Positions 35,089 through 44,115 of a DNA stretch of 64,000 nt are shown piece after piece. Position 1 is the first letter of the stretch; each line of letters opens with the position of its first letter. Both the position numbers and the translations under genes were made by a program. The stretch lies in contig JAKAWT010000002.1 in assembly GCA_021816845.1 (NCBI GenBank), positions 223,076 through 287,075 on the forward strand. The letters are read 5' to 3'. Source of the stretch: a bacterium (lineage in GTDB: Bacteria; Patescibacteria; Dojkabacteria; JAKAPS01; JAJZLI01). The notes under the pieces are model-generated. The model had not been told where the DNA came from, did no database searches, and worked only from the letters and a program-made list of their open reading frames with translations.

Positions 35089-35170
35089 GCTGGGGTGGCG
35101 GAACTGGCATACGCGACGGACTTAAAATCCGTTGGAGCAATCCATGAGGGTCCGAGTCCCTCTCTCAGCA
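35089..35170 (+). tRNA. tRNA-Leu (TAA)
   Basis: Acceptor GCTGGGG/TCTCAGC (wobbles) with discriminator A, anticodon stem GACGGA/TCCGT with loop CTTAAAA, and a long variable arm. It pairs with tRNA-Pro nine bases downstream. Confidence 0.9.
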
Positions 35171-35179
35171 TATGTAGTT

Positions 35180-35253
35180 CGGAATGTAGTTCAGTTGGCT
35201 AGAACGCTTGCTTTGGGAGCAAGAGGTCGCTGGTTCGAGTCCAGTCATTCCGA
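35180..35253 (+). tRNA. tRNA-Pro (TGG)
   Basis: Acceptor CGGAATG/CATTCCG with discriminator A, anticodon stem CTTGC/GCAAG and loop TTTGGGA. The T-arm is CTGGTTCGAGTCCAG. CCA is not encoded. Confidence 0.93.
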
Positions 35254-35323
35254 TTTAACTTTACAACACTATTTTTTTTGAAATATGCTATGATAATATC
35301 AGTAAGAAATAATTATTATACTT

Positions 35324-35677
35324 ATGTGCATAATAATAAAAGAGATTAGTGAACTAAAATTTTCTTCAGCTCATGGAGGTTCTGGGAGAAAAAGAGAGAT
35401 TATTAACGGTTCAGAGATTAATAATGAAAATCTTGAAATTCTCAATAAGGATTATCTTTCTAAAGGTAAAATATTTGATTGGCATATGCATGAGAATGCT
35501 GATGAAATAGCATTGGTATTAGAAGGAAAAGGAATAATATATTATATAGATGAGAATCACCAAAAGAATTTTTCTACGAATGATGTAATAGTTTTTGAGA
35601 AGAGGGAGATGCATAAAATCAAAGCTTTAAGTAATTGTAAATTTTATTTTCTGAGGATTATTAAGAACTTACAGTAG
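35324..35677 (+). CDS. single-domain cupin protein
   Basis: A 117-residue cupin. Motif 1 is WHMHENADEIALVLEGKG (residues about 49-66), supplying two His and a Glu for metal binding. Motif 2 is around VIVFEKREMHKIKA, with a third His. Small cupins of this type can be isomerases, dioxygenases or binding proteins, and the sequence does not decide. Its 3' end overlaps the convergent membrane protein gene by 17 bases. Confidence 0.75.
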   Translation: MCIIIKEISELKFSSAHGGSGRKREIINGSEINNENLEILNKDYLSKGKIFDWHMHENADEIALVLEGKGIIYYIDENHQKNFSTNDVIVFEKREMHKIKALSNCKFYFLRIIKNLQ

Positions 35678-36215
35678 GATGATTCAACACTCTCAATAAA
35701 AGCAGAATTGCAATTATAACTGCAATCACATAGAAAACCACTGCAACCACCAAAGCTACACTCCCTACAACACTAAAAGCATATATTGTTAGTAATAGAC
35801 CTATTAGTGTATCACCCTTAAATACAGTTGCAACTTCATTTTGAAGTTTGATATTCTTTGGATTTGCTATAGCCATGGTGCTTAGTTCAGCATATGTTTT
35901 ACCACCAGCTATCTCCGATAGATGGACTGCAATAAAGTGATTAGCATAAGCTTTAGCTTGATTTCCTGTAAGTAATTGTTCTCCTGCATATTTATTTAAA
36001 TAAGGTCCAATTTTAGGACTTGATAGAGCTGAACTGCCTTTAGGTGGAAAATATATTTTTTGGACAGCTAATTGGCTACTCACAGTTGAATTTATAAAAA
36101 AAGAAGCCCATAAAGCTACACTTCCAATTACAAGTAAAGAAAAAACGGTAATAACTTCTAAAGTGGAAAAAACTTTACTAATAATATGACGTTCATTTAA
36201 CATAGTTTCATTCAT
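35661..36215 (-). CDS. membrane protein of unknown function
   Basis: A 184-residue protein with a helix near the N-terminus (VITVFSLLVIGSVALWASFFI, about 17-37). A ~85-residue extracytoplasmic loop follows (LAVQKIYFPPKGSSAL, AKAYANHFI), then one long or two tight helices near the C-terminus (about 130-175). The LAVQKIYFPPKGS...YAGEQLLTGNQAKAYA pattern resembles an actinobacterial membrane-protein family without known function. It diverges from the acetate kinase gene. Confidence 0.65.
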   Translation of the reverse strand: MNETMLNERHIISKVFSTLEVITVFSLLVIGSVALWASFFINSTVSSQLAVQKIYFPPKGSSALSSPKIGPYLNKYAGEQLLTGNQAKAYANHFIAVHLSEIAGGKTYAELSTMAIANPKNIKLQNEVATVFKGDTLIGLLLTIYAFSVVGSVALVVAVVFYVIAVIIAILLLLRVLNHPTVSS

Positions 36216-36218
36216 TTG

Positions 36219-36247
36219 TTGCTTTATAACATCAATACTATTATTAT
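36219..36247 (+). promoter_or_regulatory. putative promoter of ackA-xfp
   Basis: TTGCTT (36219-36224), a 17-base spacer and TATTAT (36242-36247) precede the acetate kinase start by about 50 bp. Both boxes deviate from consensus. Confidence 0.4.
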
Positions 36248-36255
36248 ATAACTTA

Positions 36256-36286
36256 GTAGGAATAAAACAATAGGTATGCTTCCTAC
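36256..36286 (+). promoter_or_regulatory. leader hairpin before ackA
   Basis: GTAGGAA (36256-36262) and TTCCTAC (36280-36286) form a perfect 7-bp stem with a 17-base loop, ending 14 bases before the acetate kinase ATG. It would lie in the 5' leader or be an operator near the start site. Confidence 0.4.
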
Positions 36287-36300
36287 AGGCTAAACATATA

Positions 36301-37491
36301 ATGAGTACTACTCTAAAAAATCATATATATACGAATAATAAGTCTTTAATATTGACAGTAAATGCTGGCTCATCTAGTCTCAAATTTGATTTATTTTCCA
36401 TTAATCCGATTGTAAAAGTTACTAGTGGTGTTATAGATAAAATTGGACAAGATAAATCTTTATTTGCCATTGACAATTTATCCAAGGAAGTATCTTTAAA
36501 TACATATAATGATGCAATTAATCTATTTATAGAATGGTTGGGAAATAATACACAAAATGTAATTGCAATAGGCCACCGTATAGTACATGGAGGACCTAAA
36601 TATTTTGAACCTTGTCTAGCTACCAGAGATATTATTGATGATTTGGAAAAATTTATACCATTTGATACTGAACATCTACCTAATGAATTATTAATCCTTA
36701 AAAAAATTCAATCATTGTTCCATGATATCCCCAATATATTATGTTTTGATACATCATTTTACAAAGACTTACCAATTGAATCAAAAATGTTGCCTATCCC
36801 AAGGCATTATTTTGAAGATGGCTTAAGGCGTTATGGATTCCACGGATTATCTTACCAATTTGTTTTTCAGAAATTACAACAAATTTATGGAGAAAAAATA
36901 TTATCTAGTAGATTAATTATTGCACACATTGGTAGTGGCGTAAGCTTAAGTGCAATAAGAGAAGGAAAACCAATAGATACAACAATGGGGTTTACTCCAA
37001 CAGGTGGTGTACCTATGGGGACTAGATCTGGAGATATTGATCCAGGAATAATATCATATATAGAAAATACGAAGAATCTAAATATCAACCAGATTGATCA
37101 TATGTTTAATTTTGAATCAGGACTTCTAGGTATATCCGAAACAACATCTGATATGAAATCACTTTTAGACAATGAATCTACAGATAAAAGAATATCTGAT
37201 GCTATAAATATTTTTTGTTACAATATAAAAAAAACAATTGGAGGATTTATTGCAATACTTGGTGGTATTGATAAAATTGTATTTACTGGTGGTATTGGTG
37301 AAAATTCCCCAGAGATACGTAGAAGAATATGTCAAAACCTAGATTTTATGGGGATTGTAATAGATCAAAATAATAACAATAATAATAAAGATATTATTTC
37401 TAAAAAAACGAGTAAAGTAGAAATCAGGGTTATTAATACAGATGAAGCTCAAATTATTGTTCAAAATGTAATAAATATTTTAAATATATGA
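36301..37491 (+). CDS. ackA: acetate kinase
   Basis: It transfers phosphate from acetyl phosphate to ADP, giving ATP and acetate. Family motifs are clear: ILTVNAGSSSLKFDLF at the N-terminus, IGHRIVHGG, CFDTSFYKDLP, RRYGFHGLSYQFV, AHIGSGVSL, TMGFTPTGGVPMGTRSGDIDPG and VFTGGIGENSPEIR. The length (396) is standard. It overlaps the phosphoketolase start by four bases, so the two form a translationally coupled operon in which phosphoketolase makes the acetyl phosphate that AckA converts to ATP. Confidence 0.96.
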   Translation: MSTTLKNHIYTNNKSLILTVNAGSSSLKFDLFSINPIVKVTSGVIDKIGQDKSLFAIDNLSKEVSLNTYNDAINLFIEWLGNNTQNVIAIGHRIVHGGPKYFEPCLATRDIIDDLEKFIPFDTEHLPNELLILKKIQSLFHDIPNILCFDTSFYKDLPIESKMLPIPRHYFEDGLRRYGFHGLSYQFVFQKLQQIYGEKILSSRLIIAHIGSGVSLSAIREGKPIDTTMGFTPTGGVPMGTRSGDIDPGIISYIENTKNLNINQIDHMFNFESGLLGISETTSDMKSLLDNESTDKRISDAINIFCYNIKKTIGGFIAILGGIDKIVFTGGIGENSPEIRRRICQNLDFMGIVIDQNNNNNNKDIISKKTSKVEIRVINTDEAQIIVQNVINILNI

Positions 37492-39863
37492 TAATTAATA
37501 AAAAACCTTTAAACAAGAAAACATTACAAAAAATGGATAGATATTGGAGAGCTACGAATTATCTTTCAGTTGGACAAATCTATCTTTGTGATAATCCATT
37601 ACTACGTAAACCTTTAGAACTTTCCCATATAAAAAAATTGCTTTTAGGACATTGGGGTACTACACCTGGACAAAATTTTATATATGTTCATTTAAATCGT
37701 ATTATAAAAAAACATAATCTCAATATGATATATATCTCAGGACCAGGACATGGAGGACCAGCTTTGATTAGTAACGTTTATCTTGAAGGTACATATAGTG
37801 AAGTTTACCCTAGTATCACTCAAGATGAAGCTGGGCTGAAAAAATTATTCAAGCAATTTTCATTTCCAGGAGGTATCTCAAGCCATGTTTCCCCTCAAAC
37901 GCCAGGATCAATACATGAAGGAGGAGAATTAGGATATTCTTTGTCTCATGCATTTGGTGCGGTATTTGATAACCCAGATTTAATCGCAGCATGCGTTGTA
38001 GGAGATGGAGAAGCAGAAACTGGACCTCTTGCTACGGCTTGGCATTCAAATAAATTTTTAAATCCTTTAACTGATGGTGTGGTCTTACCAATTTTACATC
38101 TTAATGGATATAAGATTTCAAATCCCACAGTTTTATCTCGTATTACTCATAAAGAACTAGAGCAATTGTTTATAGGATATGGGTGGAAACCATATTTTGT
38201 AGAAGGATATGATCCTCAATTGATGCATCAAAAAATGGCCCAAATACTAGACAAATGTATAAAAGATATACACGATATAAAACATAAAGCACATTCTAAA
38301 AAAAATATGGAAAGACCTCGTTTCCCCATGATTATTCTGCGATCACCAAAGGGTTGGACAGGACCTAAAATATTAGATGGAAAACCTATTGAAAATTCAT
38401 TCCGTTCTCATCAAGTTCCAATATTAATAACGGATAAAACACCTCCAGAAAATATTAAGGAGTTGGAAAATTGGCTTAAAAGTTATAAACCAGAAGAACT
38501 CTTTGATGAAAAAGGAAAATTAAAATCAGATTTAGCCGATCTAGCCCCTATTGGTAATCACAGAATGGGTGCCAATCCTCATACTAATGGAGGATATCTA
38601 CTACAAGCACTAAATATGCCAGATTTCAAGGATTATGCTATCAAAATAGACAAACCGGCAACTATAGCTACCAGTAATATGGAGGTATTAGGACCTTTCC
38701 TACGTGACATTATTGTTAAAAATGAGCATAATTTCCGTATCTTTAGTCCTGATGAAACTATTTCAAATAAGCTTGAAGCAGTATTTGAAGCAACTAATCG
38801 TCAATGGGACGCCAACATTAAACCTAGCGATGAATTCCTATCAAATAAAGGTCGAGTATTTGATTCAATGCTTAGTGAACATCAATGTGAAGGATGGCTG
38901 GAGGGATATTTATTAACTGGACGTCATGGTTTATTCCATAGTTATGAAGCATTTATTAGAATTATAGACTCTATGCTTACACAACACGCAAAATGGCTCA
39001 AGATGAGTAATGAGTTACCTTGGAGACAAAAAATTGCTTCCTTAAATTATTTATTAACCTCACACGCTTGGAGACAAGACCATAATGGATTTACACATCA
39101 AGATCCAGGATTTATTGACCATATAATTAATAAAAAGAGTCAAACAGTACGTATTTACCTGCCTCCTGATGCAAATTGCCTATTATCAACTATGGACCAT
39201 TGTCTCAGAAGCTCTAATTATATTAATCTAATAATCAGTGGTAAACATGATGAGGCTCTGCAGTTTCTTAATATAGATGAAGCTATTGCTCATTGTAATC
39301 AAGGTATTGGTATTTGGCAATGGGCAAGTAATGATAGTGAGACTGGCCCAGACGTAGTTATGGCATGTGCGGGTGATGTTCCAACAGTTGAGACACTCGC
39401 TGCAGTATCCATTTTAAGATCATATCTTAAAGATTTGAAAATACGAGTGGTGAACATTGTAGATTTGATGAAATTAGAACCTGAAAGTGAAGGTCCACAC
39501 GGGCTAAGTGATACTGATTATGACTCTATATTTACAAAAGACAAGAATATAATTTTTGCTTTCCACGGATATCCTTGGTTAATACATAGACTCACATATC
39601 GCCGTAACAATCGTAATTTGCATGTACGTGGTTATAAAGAAGAAGGAACAATAACTACGGCATTTGACATGGCTGTATTAAACAATATTGATAGGTTTCA
39701 TCTTGTTATAGATACAATTGATCGTTTACCTCAAATTGGGACAAAAGGTGATTATTTAAAACAACTCATGGAAGAAAAATTAATACAACATAGACAATTT
39801 ATAAATGAAAATGGAATAGATATGCCTGAGATACGTAATTGGAGATGGGAAAGAGAGGATTAA
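37488..39863 (+). CDS. xfp: xylulose-5-phosphate/fructose-6-phosphate phosphoketolase
   Basis: A thiamine-diphosphate enzyme splitting xylulose 5-phosphate (or fructose 6-phosphate) into acetyl phosphate and an aldose phosphate. Motifs: YLSVGQIYL, GHWGTTPGQNFIYVH, SGPGHGGPA, VGDGEAETGPLATAWHSNKFLNP (ThDP binding), GYGWKPYFVEGYDP, GRHGLFHSYEAFIRI, WRQDHNGFTHQDPGF and VRGYKEEGTITTAFDM. The 791-residue length is normal. With AckA it gives a short ATP-yielding route from sugar phosphates that bypasses much of lower glycolysis. Confidence 0.96.
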   Translation: MIINKKPLNKKTLQKMDRYWRATNYLSVGQIYLCDNPLLRKPLELSHIKKLLLGHWGTTPGQNFIYVHLNRIIKKHNLNMIYISGPGHGGPALISNVYLEGTYSEVYPSITQDEAGLKKLFKQFSFPGGISSHVSPQTPGSIHEGGELGYSLSHAFGAVFDNPDLIAACVVGDGEAETGPLATAWHSNKFLNPLTDGVVLPILHLNGYKISNPTVLSRITHKELEQLFIGYGWKPYFVEGYDPQLMHQKMAQILDKCIKDIHDIKHKAHSKKNMERPRFPMIILRSPKGWTGPKILDGKPIENSFRSHQVPILITDKTPPENIKELENWLKSYKPEELFDEKGKLKSDLADLAPIGNHRMGANPHTNGGYLLQALNMPDFKDYAIKIDKPATIATSNMEVLGPFLRDIIVKNEHNFRIFSPDETISNKLEAVFEATNRQWDANIKPSDEFLSNKGRVFDSMLSEHQCEGWLEGYLLTGRHGLFHSYEAFIRIIDSMLTQHAKWLKMSNELPWRQKIASLNYLLTSHAWRQDHNGFTHQDPGFIDHIINKKSQTVRIYLPPDANCLLSTMDHCLRSSNYINLIISGKHDEALQFLNIDEAIAHCNQGIGIWQWASNDSETGPDVVMACAGDVPTVETLAAVSILRSYLKDLKIRVVNIVDLMKLEPESEGPHGLSDTDYDSIFTKDKNIIFAFHGYPWLIHRLTYRRNNRNLHVRGYKEEGTITTAFDMAVLNNIDRFHLVIDTIDRLPQIGTKGDYLKQLMEEKLIQHRQFINENGIDMPEIRNWRWERED

Positions 39864-39882
39864 TTGTTTTTCTAACAATTAA
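39860..39882 (+). terminator. AT-rich hairpin terminator of ackA-xfp
   Basis: TTAATTGTT (39860-39868) pairs with AACAATTAA (39874-39882) and is followed by TAATTTTT. It overlaps the phosphoketolase stop codon. The stem is weak because it is AT-rich. The rest of the 333-base gap up to 40196 shows no gene or repeat I can support. Confidence 0.5.
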
Positions 39883-40196
39883 TAATTTTTACTCCTATAA
39901 ATACTTTGCAAGTTAACAAGAATCTTTCAAATAAAAGACTAATACTAACTACTCCAATAAAAAAGAAGAAACTGTAAACAATTTACATGGGTTCTCCCAA
40001 ATTATTAATAATGATTTCATAAAGACAATCCAGAAAATTATATTATTAAATAGAATTACAATCATTTAAAAGTTTAAATGGAGTGTATAAGGAGTGCGAG
40101 TATTCAAGGGCTTATTTAACCTATATGATAAATATTACTAAACACCATTGTCAAAAATCTAGATTAGGCCTTTAGAATATGTTATCATCATATTAG

Positions 40197-41102
40197 ATGA
40201 AGATGAGAAATACTATCCTTATAGTCATACTGATTGTTCTTATAGCAATTTTGGTATATTCTTTGTATTCTGCTTTTTTCTACAAAAATCACCAACTTCA
40301 AAACATATCTACCATATCCAAAAATCTAACAAGCTGTAATAATGGATCTAGATCCAATGGATCAAGATCCATTGATTGGATGATAACTTATCAGAATATT
40401 AAAAATTTATCTAAAATAAATAAAACTATTGTAAATAGTATTTTTGACTCTCAAAATACTTATATAATGGAGTCACCATTAAAGTTTCAATATAATCCTT
40501 ATGGAACATTTGTTGCCGTTTTTCAAAGTTATCAAACATTTAAAACAGACTTATTAAATCATACTATTAATCCTCACTTTAAGTGGGTTTTATATGATAA
40601 TGAACATTGGTCAAAAACTCCAGTTGTCGAGCAACAGAATCCAGTTTTATATGAGGAACTATTCACTAATCTTGCACATCAATATGGATACAAAGTAATT
40701 TTATCTCCCTCTCAAGATTTGTTTATAGAATCAAAAAATAATTTCAATGGGAATTTATATCTAAATTCTGGTATTGTTAAATCAACTTATAATTATGCTG
40801 ATATATATGAAGTACAAGCTCAATCATTCGAACAGTCAAGATATAGAAGTAATAATGTATTTACAACTTTTGTAGATAATGTTCTTAAACAGATACCAAA
40901 TCATACGAAACCTATCATTGTAGGACTTGGTACAAGTAGAGTTCAGAATTCCACTCAACTCTACAATGATTTTTTAAGCGTTATGGGATCTGTACAAGGA
41001 TTTTGGTTGAACATTCCAGGATCAACAGCCAAGAGACTTAATATAGGGATACAATTCTTACAAATGGTTGGATCCAGATCCTTTGAGAATTCGTGTAAAT
41101 AA
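40197..41102 (+). CDS. membrane-anchored protein, possible TIM-barrel hydrolase-like domain
   Basis: An N-terminal helix (NTILIVILIVLIAILVYSLY, about residues 4-24) anchors a ~270-residue outer domain. FKWVLYDNEHWSKTP, YEELFTNLAHQYGYKVILSPSQDLF, PIIVGLGTSR and GFWLNIPG follow the alternating strand/helix spacing of a TIM barrel. The DNEHW and GFWLN blocks resemble uncharacterised extracellular barrel proteins. Two in-frame palindrome insertions are present, one just after the membrane segment (NNGSRSNGSRS) and one near the C-terminus (GSRS). Enzyme activity is not established. Confidence 0.65.
   Translation: MKMRNTILIVILIVLIAILVYSLYSAFFYKNHQLQNISTISKNLTSCNNGSRSNGSRSIDWMITYQNIKNLSKINKTIVNSIFDSQNTYIMESPLKFQYNPYGTFVAVFQSYQTFKTDLLNHTINPHFKWVLYDNEHWSKTPVVEQQNPVLYEELFTNLAHQYGYKVILSPSQDLFIESKNNFNGNLYLNSGIVKSTYNYADIYEVQAQSFEQSRYRSNNVFTTFVDNVLKQIPNHTKPIIVGLGTSRVQNSTQLYNDFLSVMGSVQGFWLNIPGSTAKRLNIGIQFLQMVGSRSFENSCK
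40344..40379. repeat. tandem palindrome array in coding sequence, 15-bp period
   Basis: GGATCTAGATCC (40344-40355, perfect palindrome) and GGATCAAGATCC (40359-40370), with spacers AAT and ATT and a decayed third unit from 40374. They encode NGSRSNGSRS after the membrane anchor of the host protein. Confidence 0.85.
41070..41081. repeat. single palindrome unit near a C-terminus
   Basis: GGATCCAGATCC, one copy, encodes GSRS seven codons before the stop of the membrane-anchored barrel-like protein. Confidence 0.6.
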
Positions 41103-41105
41103 ATA

Positions 41106-41513
41106 TTACTTAATCTTCTTTAGTGTATCAATAACAAGTGACAGATTATCTTTTAATACTAGTTTATCCTCTTTAGATAAAGTAGCAATTTTATCCTTCA
41201 TCTCACTTCGCATAAGTTTAGAGAATTCTTTCATCCTATCTTTACCAGTATCAGTTATAGAAACTATTTTTTCTCTTTTATTATCACCTTCTTCCTTATG
41301 TATAAAACCTTGATTTTCAAGTTTAAATAATGCTTCTGTTACTGAAGGAGGGGATATATTCATTTTTCTTGATATATCAATTACTCTTATATGTTTATTT
41401 TCACTGATTATTTTTAAAAGTAACGCCGATGAGATAAAACTATTCCCATATATGAAATGAGTTTTCATTTCCATTATAAGGTCAATTATTTTATCTTCAA
41501 TAGTACTATCCAT
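41106..41513 (-). CDS. MarR-family transcriptional regulator
   Basis: A 135-residue winged-helix regulator. The HTH is RVIDISRKMNISPPSVTEALFKLENQGFIHKEEG (about residues 39-72), followed by the wing NKREKIVSITDTGKDRM and a C-terminal dimerisation helix. The gene overlaps the end of the upstream multidrug transporter gene by eight bases, so both are made from one message. This arrangement suggests it represses that operon. A palindrome, CCTAATTATTAGG, in the leader of the operon is the candidate operator. Confidence 0.9.
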   Translation of the reverse strand: MDSTIEDKIIDLIMEMKTHFIYGNSFISSALLLKIISENKHIRVIDISRKMNISPPSVTEALFKLENQGFIHKEEGDNKREKIVSITDTGKDRMKEFSKLMRSEMKDKIATLSKEDKLVLKDNLSLVIDTLKKIK

Positions 41514-43074
41514 TTCTATTATCAGTCCTTAGAGGTATCTCCTTTACAAGTATAGCAAAAATTAGCGCTATTGCAACAACAACTGCTGCAAATAAAAGCA
41601 GATAACTGATTGATTGAGTTAGAGATAGGTATACTGCATGAGTTATTTCATGTACATATTTTTCTAAATATTTTGGTACATGACTTGCTCCATTAATCGT
41701 AGTAGAAAATGATGTATTAGTACTTGAAAAAGAATGTTGTACAGCATCATACTGTCTGGAGAAAGCTAATGGTAGATTTTTTGGTTTATTATAAGATAAT
41801 CTCGATATAAGTGAATTGTTCAAAATTGTTCCCATAGCAGCAAGTCCGACTGCACTAGCAATATTCCTAAAAAACTGTAATGTTCCTGTAACTACACCAA
41901 CTTCTTGTACAGGGAAGAAGTTTTGGGCTACAATAGTTAAAATTGGTAATAGCACTCCAAGGCCGATACCCGTAATAAACATATGTACCATCATTAAAAG
42001 TATATTTGTTGTTGGGGTCAATGTTGATAAAAGGAAAAATCCTACACTGGTAATTATTATAGATACTATAATTAAATATTTATATTTTCCATATTTAGTA
42101 AGCAGTAATCCACCTCCAATTGCAGTTGATATAAGACCCAATACTAAAGATGTGATGTATAACCCAGACATTGTTGGAGATGCACCTCTAACATACTGAA
42201 AATATATTGGTAGATAGACTATACCACCCAAAAAACCAAAAGATGTAAGAAACGCAATCACATTAATATATATAAATGATTTATTTTTAAAAAGATGTAA
42301 AGGTAACAATGGGTATTTTGCCTTTGTTTGATATACTATAAATATAACAAGGAAGACAATAAAAGTTCCTATAAGAGAAAATTCCTGTATAGAATTCCAG
42401 GCAAACAGAGATCCTCCAAATATTAAAGCTGATATTAAAGCCACCGTAAATATTGAGAATAGTGATATACCAATATAGTCCACAGTTTCTCCCTTATCAT
42501 GTTTTATTACAGGATATTCTCTTAGAATTAATATAAATGCAAGTATACCTATAGGTACATTAATATAAAATATCCAGTGCCATGATAGTGAATCTGTAAG
42601 ATAACCTCCTATTAGAGGACCTACAACTGCTGCGATACCAAAACTAGAAGATATAATACCTTGCCATTTTCCACGCTCCCTAGGTGAGAATAAATCTCCT
42701 ACAGAGGCAAAAGCTAAAGATGTTAGAGCTCCTCCACCAAACCCTTGTAACGCCCTAAAAATTATTAACTCTGTTATATTTTGTGATAAACCAGATAAAA
42801 TTGACCCAAATACAAATATACCTATTCCCCATAGGTAAAATAACTTTCTTCCATAAATATCTGACAGTCTACCCACAACCAATATTGCTATTGTAGATGT
42901 AAGTATGTACGCTGCGTATATCCAGCTTAAAAGGTTAAAACCTCCCAAATCTTTCAAAATTGTAGGTAGTGCTGTTGATACTATTGTCTGGTCTAAAGAA
43001 GACATAAACATAGATATCAAAATAGCTGCCATAAGAAATTTCAACCTTCCAGGTTTTATATGTTCATTTATCAT
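41506..43074 (-). CDS. MFS drug:H+ antiporter, DHA2 family (EmrB/QacA type)
   Basis: A 522-residue, 14-helix exporter. Characteristic motifs are SLDQTIVSTALPTILKDLGG in helix 1 (motif D1), VGRLSDIYGRKLFYL (motif A), FRALQGFGGGALTSLAFASVGD (motif B), and RGKWQGIISSSFGIAAVVGPLIGGYL (motif C, the antiporter motif). It is expected to export hydrophobic drugs or metabolites using the proton gradient. It is the first gene of the operon with the MarR regulator, behind a good promoter. Confidence 0.92.
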   Translation of the reverse strand: MINEHIKPGRLKFLMAAILISMFMSSLDQTIVSTALPTILKDLGGFNLLSWIYAAYILTSTIAILVVGRLSDIYGRKLFYLWGIGIFVFGSILSGLSQNITELIIFRALQGFGGGALTSLAFASVGDLFSPRERGKWQGIISSSFGIAAVVGPLIGGYLTDSLSWHWIFYINVPIGILAFILILREYPVIKHDKGETVDYIGISLFSIFTVALISALIFGGSLFAWNSIQEFSLIGTFIVFLVIFIVYQTKAKYPLLPLHLFKNKSFIYINVIAFLTSFGFLGGIVYLPIYFQYVRGASPTMSGLYITSLVLGLISTAIGGGLLLTKYGKYKYLIIVSIIITSVGFFLLSTLTPTTNILLMMVHMFITGIGLGVLLPILTIVAQNFFPVQEVGVVTGTLQFFRNIASAVGLAAMGTILNNSLISRLSYNKPKNLPLAFSRQYDAVQHSFSSTNTSFSTTINGASHVPKYLEKYVHEITHAVYLSLTQSISYLLLFAAVVVAIALIFAILVKEIPLRTDNRNG

Positions 43075-43097
43075 AATAGTAAGTGTCCAATTATGTA

Positions 43098-43110
43098 CCT
43101 AATTATTAGG
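43098..43110 (-). promoter_or_regulatory. candidate MarR operator
   Basis: CCTAAT-T-ATTAGG is a perfect 6+1+6 palindrome 23 bp before the exporter start codon and just downstream of the predicted transcription start. Its size and position suit a MarR-family dimer. Confidence 0.55.
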
Positions 43111-43130
43111 CAACCTATGTATAAGATTTA

Positions 43131-43158
43131 AGTATATCATAGATATCATTTATGTCAA
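43131..43158 (-). promoter_or_regulatory. promoter of the MFS-MarR operon
   Basis: On the minus strand TTGACA (43153-43158), a 16-base spacer and TATACT (43131-43136) lie about 57 bp before the start codon. Confidence 0.7.
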
Positions 43159-43165
43159 ACATGTA

Positions 43166-43843
43166 CTACGAAACTATTCTTAGTATAGATTGATAAGCGT
43201 TATTAAGTTCTTTAAATTTCGTATCATCTTGATTCCTTGTAAAATCTGGATGAAGAACTCTAGCCTTCTCTCTAAATGCCTTTTTAATTTCATCAAGTGG
43301 TGCACCTTTTCTTACTCCAAGTATAGAATATGCTTCATCAAGTTCATCCTTACTCTCTGTTTTCTGGGATTTTGTACTTTCCCTAGATTGTTTAAAAGAG
43401 TTATATAGATTAAATATAACTTCACTAGAAAATTTAAATCGTGATTTTAATACTGCGGAAAATTCAAGCAATGTTTTTGACTTTACAAATACAGTGTATA
43501 TGTATTCATAGTTATCTATAACAGTCTCCTCTATTTCTGCATTCTCATTAATAATTCTACGTATTTTAAAGTAATATAGATTTAATTCTCTAAAAAAATC
43601 TATTCCTCCTATTAAAAGGGCAATTACAATAAATAAGAAGTCTCTAGTAAATAGAGTGACCCAAGCACCAACTGTAAGTATTAAAGAATTATTAAATAAC
43701 CTTCCAAGGAGTGCACTTCTGTATTGCTCTGCTTTAAGTTTTGAATTTTTTTTTGGTGATAGATATAATATTAGAGATATAAATGTTGTAACAAAAACCA
43801 AAATCAAATAAACAAAAAATGTATCAAGTCCGTTTATATTCAT
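43166..43843 (-). CDS. membrane protein with C-terminal J-domain
   Basis: A 225-residue protein. Helices are at about residues 8-28 (FVYLILVFVTTFISLILYL) and 52-80 (NSLILTVGAWVTLFT, DFLFIVIALLIG). A cytoplasmic region follows, and the last ~65 residues form a J-domain: DEAYSILGVRKGAPLDEIKKAFREKARVLHPDF, with the HPD tripeptide, and FKELNNAYQSIL. It would recruit DnaK to the membrane, in opposite domain order to the J-protein at 6468-7592. It precedes the tRNA-Glu gene region and is convergent with nothing nearby. Confidence 0.82.
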   Translation of the reverse strand: MNINGLDTFFVYLILVFVTTFISLILYLSPKKNSKLKAEQYRSALLGRLFNNSLILTVGAWVTLFTRDFLFIVIALLIGGIDFFRELNLYYFKIRRIINENAEIEETVIDNYEYIYTVFVKSKTLLEFSAVLKSRFKFSSEVIFNLYNSFKQSRESTKSQKTESKDELDEAYSILGVRKGAPLDEIKKAFREKARVLHPDFTRNQDDTKFKELNNAYQSILRIVS

Positions 43844-43859
43844 ATTATAATTTCAAATT

Positions 43860-43933
43860 TGACCTCGGCGGGATTCGAACCCGCGATTTCCAGGATGAAA
43901 ACCTGATGTCCTAGACCACTAGACGACGAGGCC
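43860..43933 (-). tRNA. tRNA-Glu (TTC)
   Basis: Acceptor GGCCTCG/CGAGGTC (one wobble), anticodon stem ATCAGG/CCTGGA region with loop TTTTCAT, and T-loop GGTTCGAATCC. CCA is not encoded. Confidence 0.92.
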
Positions 43934-44052
43934 AAAAACAATAAAAATATACCAGAAATAAGGGTTTTTTGCAAATACAATGTTCAGTAATTTGAGTTTT
44001 GGAAATTTTTAGTATACAATGAGCTAGGGATGTGCCCAACCTATGCAGCCTT

Positions 44053-44100
44053 GGATCCGGATCCTTGAATCCAGATTATTAGATCTAGATCTTTGGAGTT
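44053..44100. repeat. tandem palindrome array, 14-bp period
   Basis: GGATCCGGATCC (44053-44064, perfect palindrome), GAATCCAGATTA (44067-44078), AGATCTAGATCT (44081-44092, perfect palindrome) and a partial fourth unit from 44095, each separated by TT. The array ends 15-23 bp before the start codon of the AI-2E-type permease gene. Confidence 0.88.
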
Positions 44101-44115
44101 GTATATCATTAATAA

